Shown here piece by piece: positions 55,147-64,000 of a stretch of 64,000 bases of DNA (within the stretch, counting starts at the first letter, position 1; each line of letters opens with the position of its first letter). The position numbers and the translations under genes were made by a program. The stretch is from the NCBI RefSeq assembly GCF_001625575.1, contig NZ_AUXV01000002.1, forward strand, positions 1 to 64,000, read 5' to 3'. The notes beneath the pieces were generated by a model. It was not told where the DNA came from. It did no database searches and worked only from the letters and a program-made list of their open reading frames with translations. The stretch is from Pseudoalteromonas luteoviolacea S2607 (GTDB lineage: Bacteria; Pseudomonadota; Gammaproteobacteria; Enterobacterales; Alteromonadaceae).

Positions 55147-56430
55147 ATGAATTTAGTAAATTTAATGGACCCAGAGCAACAGGTGTCGTTTACAGAGGCG
55201 GTTAAAGTAGGGCTTGGCCGTAAGCAGGGTGTGTTTTTTCCAGCGGAGCTTCACAAGCTCTCTGATATTGAGGCATTGCTGGCGCTTCCTTTTACACAGC
55301 GCAGCGGCAAGATTTTACAACATTTAATCGGGGATGAGTTACCAGAAGATACTATTAATGACATGGTAACGCGTGCGTTTAACTTTCCAGCGCCACTTGT
55401 TCAAGTTGAAGAAAATAAATATTGCCTGGAATTGTTTCATGGCCCCACTTTGGCATTTAAAGACTTTGGTGGGCGTTTTATGTCTGAGTGTATTAGTTTA
55501 TTCAGTCAAGGTGAGCGGGTCACTATATTGACAGCCACCAGCGGCGATACAGGTGCGGCTGTCGCGCATGCATTTTATGAAAAAGAAAATGTTGATGTCG
55601 TTATACTTTACCCTAAGGGTAAGATTTCTCTGGCGCAGCAAAAGTTGTTTACAACGCTAGGAAAAAATATTCATTGCTATGCAGTTGAAGGTAGCTTTGA
55701 TGATTGTCAAGCTATTGTTAAACAAGCATTTCTAGATGAAGAGGTAAAAGAAAAGTTAGGACTAAATTCTGCTAACTCAATTAATATTAGCCGTCTATTG
55801 GCGCAGGTTTGCTATTATTTTGAGGCGTTTGCACAAGTCCCTCAGGACAAACGCAACAATGTACACATTTCAGTTCCCAGTGGTAACTTTGGTAATGTGT
55901 GTGCCGCGATGATTGCTGCGGCAATCGGTCTACCGGTGAAAAAACTCAGTGCGACAACCAACCAAAACGATACTGTTCCACGGTATTTACAATCTGGAAA
56001 CTGGGACCCTAATGCGACATTAGAGTCATTATCTAATGCAATGGATGTGAGTAAACCTAATAATTGGCCTCGGGTTGAAAGTATGATTAAAAATGGAATC
56101 TTTGATAAAGATTACTTTTATTCAAGTTCTGTCTCTGAGGCTCGTACCCGTGAAGTGATGCAACAAATCAATTCAACCGGGTATGTTGCTGAACCGCATA
56201 CAGCCATAGCCTATGAAGGACTTGCTATAAATAGTAAAGCAGATGAAACGGGCATTTTCTTGGCGACGGCGCATCCGGCGAAGTTTAAGGAGTCTGTAGA
56301 AACCGTTTTACAACAACAGCTTGACATGCCAAAAGTGTTGTCTGATGCGTTGGTCAAGCCCTGCTTAGCGGAAACAGTTAATGCCAATTATGCGGAGCTT
56401 AAGCAGCGTATATTCGACAAATTAGTGTAA
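55147..56430 (+). CDS. thrC: Threonine synthase
   Basis: PLP enzyme converting O-phosphohomoserine to threonine. The PLP lysine block is seen as GPTLAFKDFGGRF, the phosphate-binding loop as ATSGDTGAAVAHAF, and VPSGNFGNVCA is also typical. The length is 427 residues. AAGGA precedes ATG 55147, nine bases after thrB. A long hairpin ends the operon. Confidence 0.97.
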   Translation: MNLVNLMDPEQQVSFTEAVKVGLGRKQGVFFPAELHKLSDIEALLALPFTQRSGKILQHLIGDELPEDTINDMVTRAFNFPAPLVQVEENKYCLELFHGPTLAFKDFGGRFMSECISLFSQGERVTILTATSGDTGAAVAHAFYEKENVDVVILYPKGKISLAQQKLFTTLGKNIHCYAVEGSFDDCQAIVKQAFLDEEVKEKLGLNSANSINISRLLAQVCYYFEAFAQVPQDKRNNVHISVPSGNFGNVCAAMIAAAIGLPVKKLSATTNQNDTVPRYLQSGNWDPNATLESLSNAMDVSKPNNWPRVESMIKNGIFDKDYFYSSSVSEARTREVMQQINSTGYVAEPHTAIAYEGLAINSKADETGIFLATAHPAKFKESVETVLQQQLDMPKVLSDALVKPCLAETVNANYAELKQRIFDKLV

Positions 56431-56454
56431 ATTGTGGCTTTTTAGTTTTGACTT

Positions 56455-56497
56455 ATGCATGCGCAGAATACCGCCAATCGTGCGCATGCATATTTTA
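56455..56497 (+). terminator. Terminator of thrABC
   Basis: A perfect 11-base-pair stem, ATGCATGCGCA (56455-56465) with its complement at 56481-56491, and a 15-base loop, followed by a modest T stretch. Confidence 0.75.
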
Positions 56498-56687
56498 ATT
56501 TCAAATGTAATTCAGTTATTTCATAAATAAATTTTATGTTTAAATAAAAAAATATCATCCCACAAAGACTGTGAAATAAATTCAATCCCTGCTTAAATAT
56601 GCTCACGCAGATTTCGTAGGCAACTGACCATAAATTGCGTACAATTGCAGACGATAAACTTAATCATACGTGCACCTAGGAGAAACC

Positions 56688-57944
56688 ATGTTAGAACGTA
56701 ACATGAATATTGCAGATTTTGACCCTGAATTACATCAAGCGATCCAGTCAGAAACGACTCGTCAAGAAGAGCATATCGAACTAATCGCATCTGAAAACTA
56801 CTGTAGCCCACGTGTGCTAGAGGCTCAGGGGTCACAGCTTACAAATAAATATGCTGAAGGTTACCCAGGCAAGCGTTATTATGGCGGTTGTGAGCACGTA
56901 GATGTTGTTGAGCAACTAGCAATTGACCGCGCATGTGAACTTTTTGGTGCAGATTACGCAAACGTGCAACCGCATGCGGGTTCTCAAGCAAATGCTGCAG
57001 TTTTTCAAGCATTACTTCAGCCACATGATACTGTTTTAGGTATGAGCCTTGCGCATGGTGGCCACCTTACACACGGTTCACATGTGAACTTCTCAGGTAA
57101 AACTTACAATGCAATTCAGTACGGCCTAAATGAAGAGACAGGCGAAATTGATTACGCACAAGTAGAAGCATTAGCACTAGAGCACAAACCAAAAATGATC
57201 ATTGGTGGTTTCTCAGCATACTCAGGTATTGTTGATTGGGCTAAGTTCCGTGAAATTGCTGACAAAGTGGGTGCATACTTATTAGTTGATATGGCACACG
57301 TAGCGGGTTTGGTTGCTGCGGGCGTTTACCCTAACCCGGTACCTCACGCTCATGTTGTAACAACGACAACGCATAAAACACTTGCGGGTCCTCGTGGCGG
57401 GTTGATTGTTTCAGCTTGTGGTGATGAAGACATTTACAAGAAACTAAATAGTGCAGTATTCCCTGGTGGCCAAGGTGGACCTCTGTGCCACGTTATCGCG
57501 GCTAAAGCGGTTGCATTTAAAGAAGCATTAGAGCCAGAGTTCAAAGCGTACCAAACGCAAGTTGTTAAAAATGCACAAGCGATGGTCGCAGTGCTACAAG
57601 AGCGTGGTTATAAAGTGGTTTCTGGTAAGACAGACAATCATTTATTCCTTCTTGATTTGATTGATAAAGATATTACTGGTAAAGATGCAGATGCAGCACT
57701 TGGCCGCGCAAACATCACAGTAAACAAGAACTCAGTACCAAACGACCCGCGTTCACCGTTTGTAACATCTGGTCTTCGTATTGGTTCTCCAGCAATCACT
57801 CGTCGTGGTTTCAAAGAAGCTGAAGCTGGTGAGCTAGCAGGCTGGATCTGTGATGTACTAGACAACATCAATGATGAGTCAGTACAAGCAGAAGTTAAAG
57901 AAAAGGTAAAAGCTATCTGTGCTAAATTGCCAGTTTACGCATAA
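56688..57944 (+). CDS. glyA: Serine hydroxymethyltransferase
   Basis: PLP enzyme that interconverts serine and glycine with transfer of a one-carbon unit to tetrahydrofolate. Conserved blocks: [32 protein letters not shown], and the PLP lysine in [17 protein letters not shown] 56688 is chosen because AGGAGA precedes it and [15 protein letters not shown] matches E. coli GlyA; the upstream ATG 56670 is not used. The length of 418 residues is standard. It has its own promoter region and its own terminator. Confidence 0.98.
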   Translation: MLERNMNIADFDPELHQAIQSETTRQEEHIELIASENYCSPRVLEAQGSQLTNKYAEGYPGKRYYGGCEHVDVVEQLAIDRACELFGADYANVQPHAGSQANAAVFQALLQPHDTVLGMSLAHGGHLTHGSHVNFSGKTYNAIQYGLNEETGEIDYAQVEALALEHKPKMIIGGFSAYSGIVDWAKFREIADKVGAYLLVDMAHVAGLVAAGVYPNPVPHAHVVTTTTHKTLAGPRGGLIVSACGDEDIYKKLNSAVFPGGQGGPLCHVIAAKAVAFKEALEPEFKAYQTQVVKNAQAMVAVLQERGYKVVSGKTDNHLFLLDLIDKDITGKDADAALGRANITVNKNSVPNDPRSPFVTSGLRIGSPAITRRGFKEAEAGELAGWICDVLDNINDESVQAEVKEKVKAICAKLPVYA

Positions 57945-57979
57945 TTTAAGTCACAATTAGCGTTATTTTTGATATTATT

Positions 57980-58007
57980 AAGGCCGCAATTATGCGGCCT
58001 TTTTTAT
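57980..58007 (+). terminator. Terminator of glyA
   Basis: AAGGCCGCA-ATTA-TGCGGCCTT followed by a T-run. Confidence 0.93.
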
Positions 58008-58120
58008 TTTACTTAAAATCACTTGCTGCATTTAAAACGAGAGTTAACTCAACGGATTAAATGTTAGCTGCCAACCACAAAGCGCCGCATTGTAGAGATT
58101 GACTATCACAGTGAGAATAT

Positions 58121-58570
58121 ATGCATTGTCCTTTTTGTACGGCGAAAGATACCAAAGTTATTGATTCGCGATTAGTGGCCTCTGGTCACCAAGTACGTCG
58201 TCGTCGTGAGTGTATTGTTTGTCATGAACGCTTTACAACTTTTGAAGGCGCAGAACTCCTTATGCCAAGAGTCATCAAGCAAGATGGGACTAGGGAGCCC
58301 TTTAACGAAGATAAGCTTCTCAATGGTTTACATAGAGCACTGGAAAAGCGCCCTGTGAGTACTGAGCAGATTGAAGAAGTGGTACATCAAATCAAATCTC
58401 AAATTCGAGCGACTGGTGAACGTGAAGTAAACAGTCAAATGATTGGTGAATGCATCATGGAAGCTTTGAAAAAATTGGACAAAGTTGCATATGTTCGTTT
58501 TGCCTCTGTGTATCGTAGTTTTGAAGATATTAAAGAGTTTGGTGAAGAAATCGCGAGGCTTGGTGACTGA
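58121..58570 (+). CDS. nrdR: Transcriptional repressor NrdR
   Basis: Zinc-finger and ATP-cone repressor of ribonucleotide reductase genes. The zinc ribbon is seen as HCPFC and [10 protein letters not shown], with RRRREC between, and the ATP cone from about residue 48. The length is 149 residues. The stop overlaps the ATG of ribD by one base, so it leads the riboflavin operon, as is common in proteobacteria. Confidence 0.97.
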   Translation: MHCPFCTAKDTKVIDSRLVASGHQVRRRRECIVCHERFTTFEGAELLMPRVIKQDGTREPFNEDKLLNGLHRALEKRPVSTEQIEEVVHQIKSQIRATGEREVNSQMIGECIMEALKKLDKVAYVRFASVYRSFEDIKEFGEEIARLGD

Positions 58571-59685
58571 TGCATTTTACCCAGGCTGATTATGACTATA
58601 TGGCGCAAGCCATCGCGCTTGCTAAGCAGGGATTCAATACGACAACGCCAAACCCAAACGTGGGCTGCGTCATTGTTAATGAAGGTGAGATCGTTGGGCA
58701 GGGTTTTCATATCCAAGCAGGTGGCCCGCATGCCGAAGTTTTCGCTCTGCGCGAAGCGGCCGATCGGGCGCGTGGCGCGACTGCCTATGTCACACTTGAG
58801 CCTTGTAGCCATTATGGTCGCACTCCCCCTTGCGCTAAAGGCTTGATTGATGCCGGCGTCAGTAAAGTGATTTGTGCCATGGTGGACCCTAACCCTGAGG
58901 TTGCAGGCAATGGTCTAAAGATGTTGCAACAGGCTGGTATTGAAACCGCTTCTGGGCTCTTAGAACAAGAGGCTCGGGGACTTAATAAAGGTTTTCTGAA
59001 GCGTATGGAGCATGGTGTTCCCTATGTGATTGCAAAGCTTGCAGCAAGCTTAGACGGCAAAACGGCATTGCAAAACGGCAAGAGCAAATGGATAACTGGA
59101 CCAGATGCCAGAAAAGACGTACAGGCATTTAGAGCTAAAAGCTGTGCGATTTTGTCAGGTGCAGATACTGTACTTACAGATAATGCGCGCCTTAACGTCA
59201 GAATAGAAGAGCTATCTGATGTACCAAAGGGGCTAGAATGTGGCGATGTACGTCAGCCTGTTCGCGTTATTATTGATACTCAAAACCGCCTCTCACCAGC
59301 CCTTGCGCTTTTTCAAAGCCAGTCAAGAGTCATTATTTTACGCTCAGAACTTGATAATCAGCATAACTGGCCACATTTTGTAGAACAAGTCTGCCTGCCA
59401 ACAGTAAGAAACAAATTGGATTTAAAGGCTGTACTGCAGTTTTTAGCCAGCAGAGACATTAACTTGGTGTGGCTAGAAGCGGGAGCTACCTTATGTGGGG
59501 CCATGCACGAGCAAGGCTTGATTGATGAATATATTGTGTATTTTGCTCCCAAGATTATAGGGGAAGGTGGAAAGGGATTATTTCAAAGTAGTATTTTGAC
59601 TGAAATGAATCAAATCCAAGAGCTCCAACTAACCGATTGTACGCAAGTTGGTAATGACATTCGTATTAGCGCGATTAAAAAATAA
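58570..59685 (+). CDS. ribD: Riboflavin biosynthesis deaminase/reductase
   Basis: Carries out the second and third steps of the riboflavin pathway. The N-terminal deaminase has the zinc motifs GGPHAEVFAL and EPCSHYGRTPPC; the C-terminal reductase begins near residue 150 (PYVIAKLAASLDGKTA). The length of 371 residues is usual. ATG 58570 overlaps the nrdR stop. Confidence 0.97.
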   Translation: MHFTQADYDYMAQAIALAKQGFNTTTPNPNVGCVIVNEGEIVGQGFHIQAGGPHAEVFALREAADRARGATAYVTLEPCSHYGRTPPCAKGLIDAGVSKVICAMVDPNPEVAGNGLKMLQQAGIETASGLLEQEARGLNKGFLKRMEHGVPYVIAKLAASLDGKTALQNGKSKWITGPDARKDVQAFRAKSCAILSGADTVLTDNARLNVRIEELSDVPKGLECGDVRQPVRVIIDTQNRLSPALALFQSQSRVIILRSELDNQHNWPHFVEQVCLPTVRNKLDLKAVLQFLASRDINLVWLEAGATLCGAMHEQGLIDEYIVYFAPKIIGEGGKGLFQSSILTEMNQIQELQLTDCTQVGNDIRISAIKK

Positions 59686-59693
59686 GAGAAACT

Positions 59694-60350
59694 ATGTTTA
59701 CAGGCATTATTGAAGCAACAGGTACGCTCACTGAATTAACTTTGAAGCAAGGTGATTTAAGTGTGCGTGTAAAGTCAAGCTCACTGGACATGGCGGATGT
59801 TGCGCTTGGAGACAGTATTGCAACTAATGGCGTATGTTTAACGGTTGTAGAAAAGTATACAGATGGCTTTCGTGCTGATGTGTCGAACGAAACGCTGTCG
59901 TTGACTCGCTTTGGTGACTACAGCGTTGGCCAGAAAGTGAACTTAGAAAAAGCATTACAGCCTATATCTCGTCTAGGCGGTCATTTGGTGTCGGGTCATA
60001 TTGATGGCGTTGCCACAATTGTTGCTATTGAGACCAACGCACGAGCAACAGAGTATTGGCTATCTGCACCGAGCGAGTTGCTCAAGTACATTCCATACAA
60101 AGGATCTGTGGCGATTGACGGTATTAGTTTGACGGTGAATGCCATAGAAGGTAACAGATTTAAACTCACCATAGTGCCTCACACAGCGCAAGAAACAACT
60201 ATCGCTGATTTTAAATTAGGGACTATGGTTAACTTAGAAGTTGATCAAATAGCAAGATATTTGGAGCGCTTGATCCAGGGTACACAAGCGCCAGCCAGTG
60301 AATCGACTCTCACAACCAGTTTGTTGGCACAAGCTGGCTTTATAAAATAA
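59694..60350 (+). CDS. ribE: Riboflavin synthase, alpha chain
   Basis: Makes riboflavin from two lumazine molecules. The internally repeated lumazine-binding domains are seen ([12 protein letters not shown]..., [11 protein letters not shown] and, in the second half, [25 protein letters not shown]). The length of 218 residues is normal. It follows ribD by eight bases. Named ribC in E. coli. Confidence 0.96.
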   Translation: MFTGIIEATGTLTELTLKQGDLSVRVKSSSLDMADVALGDSIATNGVCLTVVEKYTDGFRADVSNETLSLTRFGDYSVGQKVNLEKALQPISRLGGHLVSGHIDGVATIVAIETNARATEYWLSAPSELLKYIPYKGSVAIDGISLTVNAIEGNRFKLTIVPHTAQETTIADFKLGTMVNLEVDQIARYLERLIQGTQAPASESTLTTSLLAQAGFIK

Positions 60351-60384
60351 TTGCCATACAAACAAAGTAATTAATGGGAAGATT

Positions 60385-61497
60385 ATGAGCTTAAACAGCG
60401 CAAAAGAGATCATCGAAGATATTAAAGCCGGTAAAATGGTTATCTTGATGGATGATGAAGACCGAGAAAACGAAGGTGATTTAATTATCGCCGCTGAACA
60501 TATCACGCCAGAGGCAATTAACTTTATGGCGACTTATGGTCGAGGTTTGATTTGTCTGACTATGACACAAGAGCGATGTGAGCAGCTTGACTTACCGCTT
60601 ATGGTTAGAAATAACGGTGCACAATTTTCCACGAACTTTACTTTGTCTATTGAAGCGGCAAAAGGCGTAACTACGGGTATTTCTGCCGCTGATAGAGCCC
60701 GCACGGTTCAAGCTGCTGTGGCAAAAGGTGCGTTACCAGAAGATATTGTTCAGCCGGGTCACATTTTCCCAATTATGGCGCAGCCGGGTGGCGTACTAAC
60801 TCGTGCAGGGCACACCGAAGCGGGATGCGATTTAGCGCGTTTAGCTGGGCTCGAGCCGTCATCTGTGATTGTTGAAATATTAAACCCTGACGGCACTATG
60901 GCTAGACGTCCTGAGCTGGAAGTTTTCGCAAAAGAACATGGTATTAAAATCGGCACAATTGCGGATTTAATTGAGTATCGAAACCTAAATGAAACCACAA
61001 TAGAAAAAGTTGCTAAATGTAAGCTGCCTACCGAGTTTGGCGAGTTTGATTTAGTGACTTATAAAGACACTATTGATAACCAACTGCACTATGTTTTGCA
61101 AAAAGGTGAAATTCAAGCCGATGAGGCAACGTTGGTACGTGTTCACTTACAAAGCACGTTCAATGATATTTTGCTTTCCGATCGCAGCGCAGATAGAAGC
61201 TGGACATTACATGGTGCAATGCAGTACATCGCAGAAAATAGTGGTGTTTTGGTCATCTTAGGTAAAAATGAACAAACAGAAGATCTTGAGCAGTTGGTCA
61301 AAGCGTTTGCAGCAGAAGATCAAGGCGAAAAGATTAACTATCGTAAGTTCCAAGGTACTTCTCGTACTGTGGGCGTTGGGTCGCAGATTCTGGCCGATTT
61401 GGGCATTCAGAAAATGCGCTTAATGAGCTTACCGAAGAAATATCACGCATTGTCAGGTTTCCACCTGGAAGTCGTAGATTATGTAGAGCCACAATAA
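60385..61497 (+). CDS. ribBX: 3,4-dihydroxy-2-butanone 4-phosphate synthase with degenerate RibA domain (RibBX type)
   Basis: The N-terminal half (1-200) is a complete RibB domain: [39 protein letters not shown] and [11 protein letters not shown], giving the four-carbon unit for lumazine. The C-terminal half (205-370) has the RibA fold but lacks the zinc cysteines: the region expected to read C-x10-C-x-C is [17 protein letters not shown], and the catalytic arginine loop is altered. It is thus unlikely to act on GTP. This is the RibBX variant known from Shewanella and relatives. The 370-residue length is usual. Confidence 0.9.
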   Translation: MSLNSAKEIIEDIKAGKMVILMDDEDRENEGDLIIAAEHITPEAINFMATYGRGLICLTMTQERCEQLDLPLMVRNNGAQFSTNFTLSIEAAKGVTTGISAADRARTVQAAVAKGALPEDIVQPGHIFPIMAQPGGVLTRAGHTEAGCDLARLAGLEPSSVIVEILNPDGTMARRPELEVFAKEHGIKIGTIADLIEYRNLNETTIEKVAKCKLPTEFGEFDLVTYKDTIDNQLHYVLQKGEIQADEATLVRVHLQSTFNDILLSDRSADRSWTLHGAMQYIAENSGVLVILGKNEQTEDLEQLVKAFAAEDQGEKINYRKFQGTSRTVGVGSQILADLGIQKMRLMSLPKKYHALSGFHLEVVDYVEPQ

Positions 61498-61518
61498 TAA
61501 TAAGGCTTTCTCTCTTTT

Positions 61519-61554
61519 ACACCTACTGACTGGTTTGGACAGTAGGTGTTTTTC
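61519..61554 (+). terminator. Terminator or attenuator between ribBX and ribH
   Basis: ACACCTACTG pairs with CAGTAGGTGT (61540-61549) around an 11-base loop, followed by TTTTC. It splits ribBX from ribH inside the conserved gene order, so ribH may have its own promoter or rely on read-through. Confidence 0.75.
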
Positions 61555-61616
61555 TTTAAGATGTGCTATCATGCGCGTCAATTTGGCTATTGCTAAAACT
61601 GATTAGGAATCATCTA

Positions 61617-62081
61617 ATGAAAATAATTGAAGGTAACAAATTCACACCAGGTAAAAAATTCGCCATTGTCATTTCTCGCTTTAACGATTTTATCGGCAGC
61701 AGCTTGTTGGAAGGTGCAGTAGATGAACTAAAGCGCACCGGTGGTGTTAAAGAAGAAGACATCACAGTGGTATATGTACCTGGTGCCGTAGAGTTACCTC
61801 TAGCAGCAAAGCGTCTAGCAATGAAAAAAGAGCACGATGCTATCATTGCACTAGGCGTTATCATTCGTGGCGGGACTCCACATTTTGATCTTGTTGCCAA
61901 TGAATCTAATAAGGGATTAGCAAGCGTTTCATTAGACTACGATATCCCTGTTGCATTTGGCGTATTGACAACAGAAAGTATTGAGCAAGCTATTGAACGT
62001 GCGGGAACTAAAATGGGTAACAAGGGTGGCGAAGCTGCACTTGGCGCATTAGAGATGGTTAACGTACTTGAGCAAATTTAA
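61617..62081 (+). CDS. ribH: Lumazine synthase
   Basis: Joins the pyrimidine and butanone phosphate to form lumazine. Conserved blocks: [46 protein letters not shown] and the terminal [17 protein letters not shown] 61617 gives 154 residues, the standard length; AGGA lies upstream. The frame open from 61563 is not needed. Confidence 0.97.
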   Translation: MKIIEGNKFTPGKKFAIVISRFNDFIGSSLLEGAVDELKRTGGVKEEDITVVYVPGAVELPLAAKRLAMKKEHDAIIALGVIIRGGTPHFDLVANESNKGLASVSLDYDIPVAFGVLTTESIEQAIERAGTKMGNKGGEAALGALEMVNVLEQI

Positions 62082-62092
62082 GAGGAATCTCA

Positions 62093-62503
62093 GTGAAACC
62101 AGCAGCTAGACGTAAAGCACGCGTACTTGCATTGCAAGCTGTCTATTCATGGCAGCTTAGCGGCAATCCAATTGCCGATATTGAACAGCAAATGTTAATT
62201 GAAAATGACGTTTCTAAAGTAGACGTTGAATATTTTAAAGACTTAGCGCGTGGCGTTGCAGTAAACCATAAACAGTTAGATGAGGCGATTCAACCTCATT
62301 TGTCTCGTCCATTTGACGACTTAGACATGGTTGAATTGGCTACCTTACGTGTGAGTGCTTACGAGCTTAAGTTCCGTGAAGATGTACCTTATAAAGTGGC
62401 TATTAACGAAGGGATTGAACTGGCCAAGATATTTGGTGCTGAAGACAGCCATAAATTTGTAAATGGCGTGTTGGACAAAGCAGTTAAGAAAATCCGCAAA
62501 TAA
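62093..62503 (+). CDS. nusB: Transcription antitermination factor NusB
   Basis: RNA-binding protein for rRNA antitermination. [23 protein letters not shown] at the N terminus and [27 protein letters not shown] near the end are typical. GTG 62093 is preceded by AGAGGAA. The length of 136 residues is normal. It lies 11 bases after ribH. Confidence 0.97.
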   Translation: MKPAARRKARVLALQAVYSWQLSGNPIADIEQQMLIENDVSKVDVEYFKDLARGVAVNHKQLDEAIQPHLSRPFDDLDMVELATLRVSAYELKFREDVPYKVAINEGIELAKIFGAEDSHKFVNGVLDKAVKKIRK

Positions 62504-62519
62504 GCAAAGTCATGAGGAG

Positions 62520-62543
62520 AGCCGGCGTTGGCCGGCTTTTTTA
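62520..62543 (+). terminator. Terminator-like hairpin between nusB and thiL
   Basis: AGCCGGC-GTTG-GCCGGCT followed by T residues, ending about five bases before thiL. The bases GAGGAG lie just upstream of the stem. Confidence 0.8.
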
Positions 62544-62547
62544 ATGT

Positions 62548-63513
62548 ATGAAGGAATTTGAGTTAATAAATCATTACTTCAAAGGCCGCGGTATTACTCG
62601 CCGTGATGTGGCCATTGGTATAGGTGATGATTGTGCTGTGGTTGAAGTCCCTGAAAACTGTCAACTTGCAGTAACCACCGACACCTTAGTCGAAGGTGTG
62701 CATTTTTTCCCTGATATTCCAGCCAGAGCTTTAGGTCATCGCGTGCTTGCGGTCAATTTAAGCGACCTTGCAGCTATGGGTGCTGAGCCTACTTGGGTTT
62801 CAATTGGCTTGACTTTGCCTAATGTCGATATAGATTGGCTAGAGCAATTCACCGAAGGCATGCATGAAATAGCAGAATACTACAATGTGCAATTAATAGG
62901 TGGTGATACGACTCAGGGGCCACTGACAATTACAATTTGCGCCAAAGGAATTATTCCTAAAAATAAAGCGTTGACACGTGCAGGTGCGAACATAGGTGAT
63001 TGGATTTACTTAACTGGGCCCGTTGGTGATGCTGCGCTTGCAATTGAATCAAGAAAACGAGGCATCAAATTATCTCCGGAACAGGCCAAGCGTGTTACTG
63101 AGAAACTTCATTATCCGAAGCCACATGTCGCTGCAGGACAAGTACTACGAGGGTTAGCGACGGCGTGTATTGATGTCTCCGATGGTTTGTTGGCAGACTT
63201 ACAGCATATCTTAAACCATTCGACAGTGGGTGCTGATATCGATGTTGCAAGTGTTCCTATTTCGGATGATTTGAAAGCGATTGAAGACCAAGCGCTCATC
63301 GATATGTTGAGTCTATCGTATGGCGATGATTACCAGCTGTTATTTACGGTAAATGATAGTAACCGCAGTGCTGTTGAAGCGCGCCTGAGTCAATATGGCG
63401 TCGAGGCAAAATGTATTGGCCAAATCACCAATAATGTTGGCAATATTGAGCTGTTAAAGCATGGTGAAAAGTATATCTTGCCTGAGCAAATCGGATATGA
63501 ACATTTTAATTAG
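62548..63513 (+). CDS. thiL: Thiamine-monophosphate kinase
   Basis: ATP-dependent kinase making thiamine pyrophosphate. Conserved blocks: IGDDCAVVEVP, TDTLVEGVHFF, LGHRVLAVNLSDLAAMGA, GGDTTQG and YGDDYQLLFTV. The length of 321 residues is usual. ATG 62548 follows a terminator-like hairpin with no ribosome binding site between, so expression may depend on the hairpin bringing the upstream GAGGAG near. Confidence 0.95.
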   Translation: MKEFELINHYFKGRGITRRDVAIGIGDDCAVVEVPENCQLAVTTDTLVEGVHFFPDIPARALGHRVLAVNLSDLAAMGAEPTWVSIGLTLPNVDIDWLEQFTEGMHEIAEYYNVQLIGGDTTQGPLTITICAKGIIPKNKALTRAGANIGDWIYLTGPVGDAALAIESRKRGIKLSPEQAKRVTEKLHYPKPHVAAGQVLRGLATACIDVSDGLLADLQHILNHSTVGADIDVASVPISDDLKAIEDQALIDMLSLSYGDDYQLLFTVNDSNRSAVEARLSQYGVEAKCIGQITNNVGNIELLKHGEKYILPEQIGYEHFN

Positions 63514-63521
63514 GAGTGAGC

Positions 63522-64000
63522 TTGGATAAGCCGTTGAAGTTCAATCTCAAACGCCCGCATCAATTTTTTGCATTGGGCTTTGGTACTGGTTTAGCTCCGA
63601 AAGCGCCCGGTACTGTAGGTACGTTAGCAGCGTTACCTTTTATTTTTGCAACCATGACTCTACCGGTTTGGTTTCAAATTAGCTTAGCTATCATAATGAC
63701 TGTTTTTGGTGTGTGGATTTGTGGAAAAACAGCACGTGATGTTGACGTCCATGATCACCCCGCCATAGTATGGGACGAAGTTGTCGGCTTTTATATCACG
63801 ATGATAGGTGCGGCCATCAGCTGGCAATCGCTATTGGTTGGCTTTGCCTTGTTTCGATTTTTTGATATCGCAAAACCAGGACCCATTAGAATGCTAGATA
63901 AAAAGCTGCATGGTGGTCGAGGGATAATGGCCGATGATGTACTGGCAGGTGTGTTTTCATTAATTTGTATCCAGGCTTTGTTTAAAACAGGTGTCCTTGG
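63522..64000 (+). CDS. pgpA: Phosphatidylglycerophosphatase A, partial (runs off the right edge)
   Basis: Hand translation from TTG 63522 stays open to the end of the window (159 codons). The conserved blocks are FFALGFGTGLAPKAPGTVGTLA, the WDEVVGF metal-binding motif, FRFFDIAKPGPIRMLDKKL and HGGRGIMADDVLAG. It removes the phosphate of phosphatidylglycerophosphate in the inner membrane. AGGAG precedes the TTG start. The thiL-pgpA order is conserved. The C terminus is not in the window. Confidence 0.93.
   Translation, partial: MDKPLKFNLKRPHQFFALGFGTGLAPKAPGTVGTLAALPFIFATMTLPVWFQISLAIIMTVFGVWICGKTARDVDVHDHPAIVWDEVVGFYITMIGAAISWQSLLVGFALFRFFDIAKPGPIRMLDKKLHGGRGIMADDVLAGVFSLICIQALFKTGVL

Noticed and set aside
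56431..56687. Glycine riboswitch or PurR box upstream of glyA
   Set aside because: I could not find the conserved riboswitch core or an ACGCAAACGTTTGCGT-like palindrome.
60351..60384. FMN riboswitch upstream of ribBX
   Set aside because: Only 34 bases separate the genes, far too short for the element, and no core is seen before nrdR or ribA either.

Overview
The window looks like chromosomal DNA of a marine gammaproteobacterium of the order Alteromonadales, most probably Pseudoalteromonas or a close relative. This is inferred from gene content and order (recX-alaS-lysC-csrA, oadGAB, thrLABC-glyA-nrdR-ribDE-ribBX-ribH-nusB-thiL-pgpA), the moderately AT-rich composition, the many signalling proteins and a large tRNA array. 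I see no rRNA, CRISPR array, prophage or insertion sequence. The content is mainly core chromosome with several less familiar regulatory cassettes between the housekeeping operons.

Layout. 1-436: two near-identical copies of a roughly 126-bp non-coding repeat carrying a terminator-like hairpin. 437-4140: a NamZ/DUF1343 muramidase, an RpiR-type regulator and an NhaC-type transporter, possibly a peptidoglycan-sugar locus. 4137-6042 (minus): an operon of TonB, an ECF sigma factor and a one-helix membrane protein (putative anti-sigma). 6161-9864: a DUF3087 membrane protein, then a tightly coupled minus-strand operon of porin, periplasmic binding protein and HAMP-PAS-GGDEF cyclase. 10037-16297: a stand-alone ribA, a membrane protein, recX, alaS, lysC and csrA. 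17334-20514: oadGAB, the sodium-pumping oxaloacetate decarboxylase, behind two promoter-like sequences and a PdhR-like operator. 20651-20830: a 59-residue membrane protein. 20889-23945: a large hybrid sensor kinase.

24201-25499 is an array of eleven tRNA genes, six Phe(GAA) and five Thr(TGT), arranged as repeated Phe-Thr pairs. 25696-41384 holds small proteins (DUF1289, DUF3283-like, GNAT), a very large two-component-propeller/PAS/GGDEF/EAL protein, a voltage-gated-type potassium channel, a PatZ-like acyl-CoA ligase/acetyltransferase, a chemoreceptor with a C-terminal cysteine cluster, a NUDIX hydrolase, an aldo/keto reductase and dinB under a LexA box. 41508-51485 holds a CstA-family transporter, an M17 aminopeptidase, a HIT protein, an M49-like metallopeptidase lipoprotein, an HDOD protein, rdgC and a divergent histidine kinase/response-regulator pair.

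51633-64000 is the biosynthetic block: thrL leader peptide and attenuator, thrABC, glyA, nrdR, the riboflavin genes, nusB, thiL and the start of pgpA, which runs off the right edge. The RibA half of the RibBA-like protein lacks the zinc cysteines of GTP cyclohydrolase II, so the separate ribA near 10 kb is probably the working enzyme. No wholly new system is evident. The best leads are the porin/binding-protein/cyclase cassette, the TonB-sigma-membrane protein operon, the tRNA array, the PdhR-like control of oadGAB, the cysteine-cluster chemoreceptor and several terminator-like hairpins placed directly against downstream start codons.
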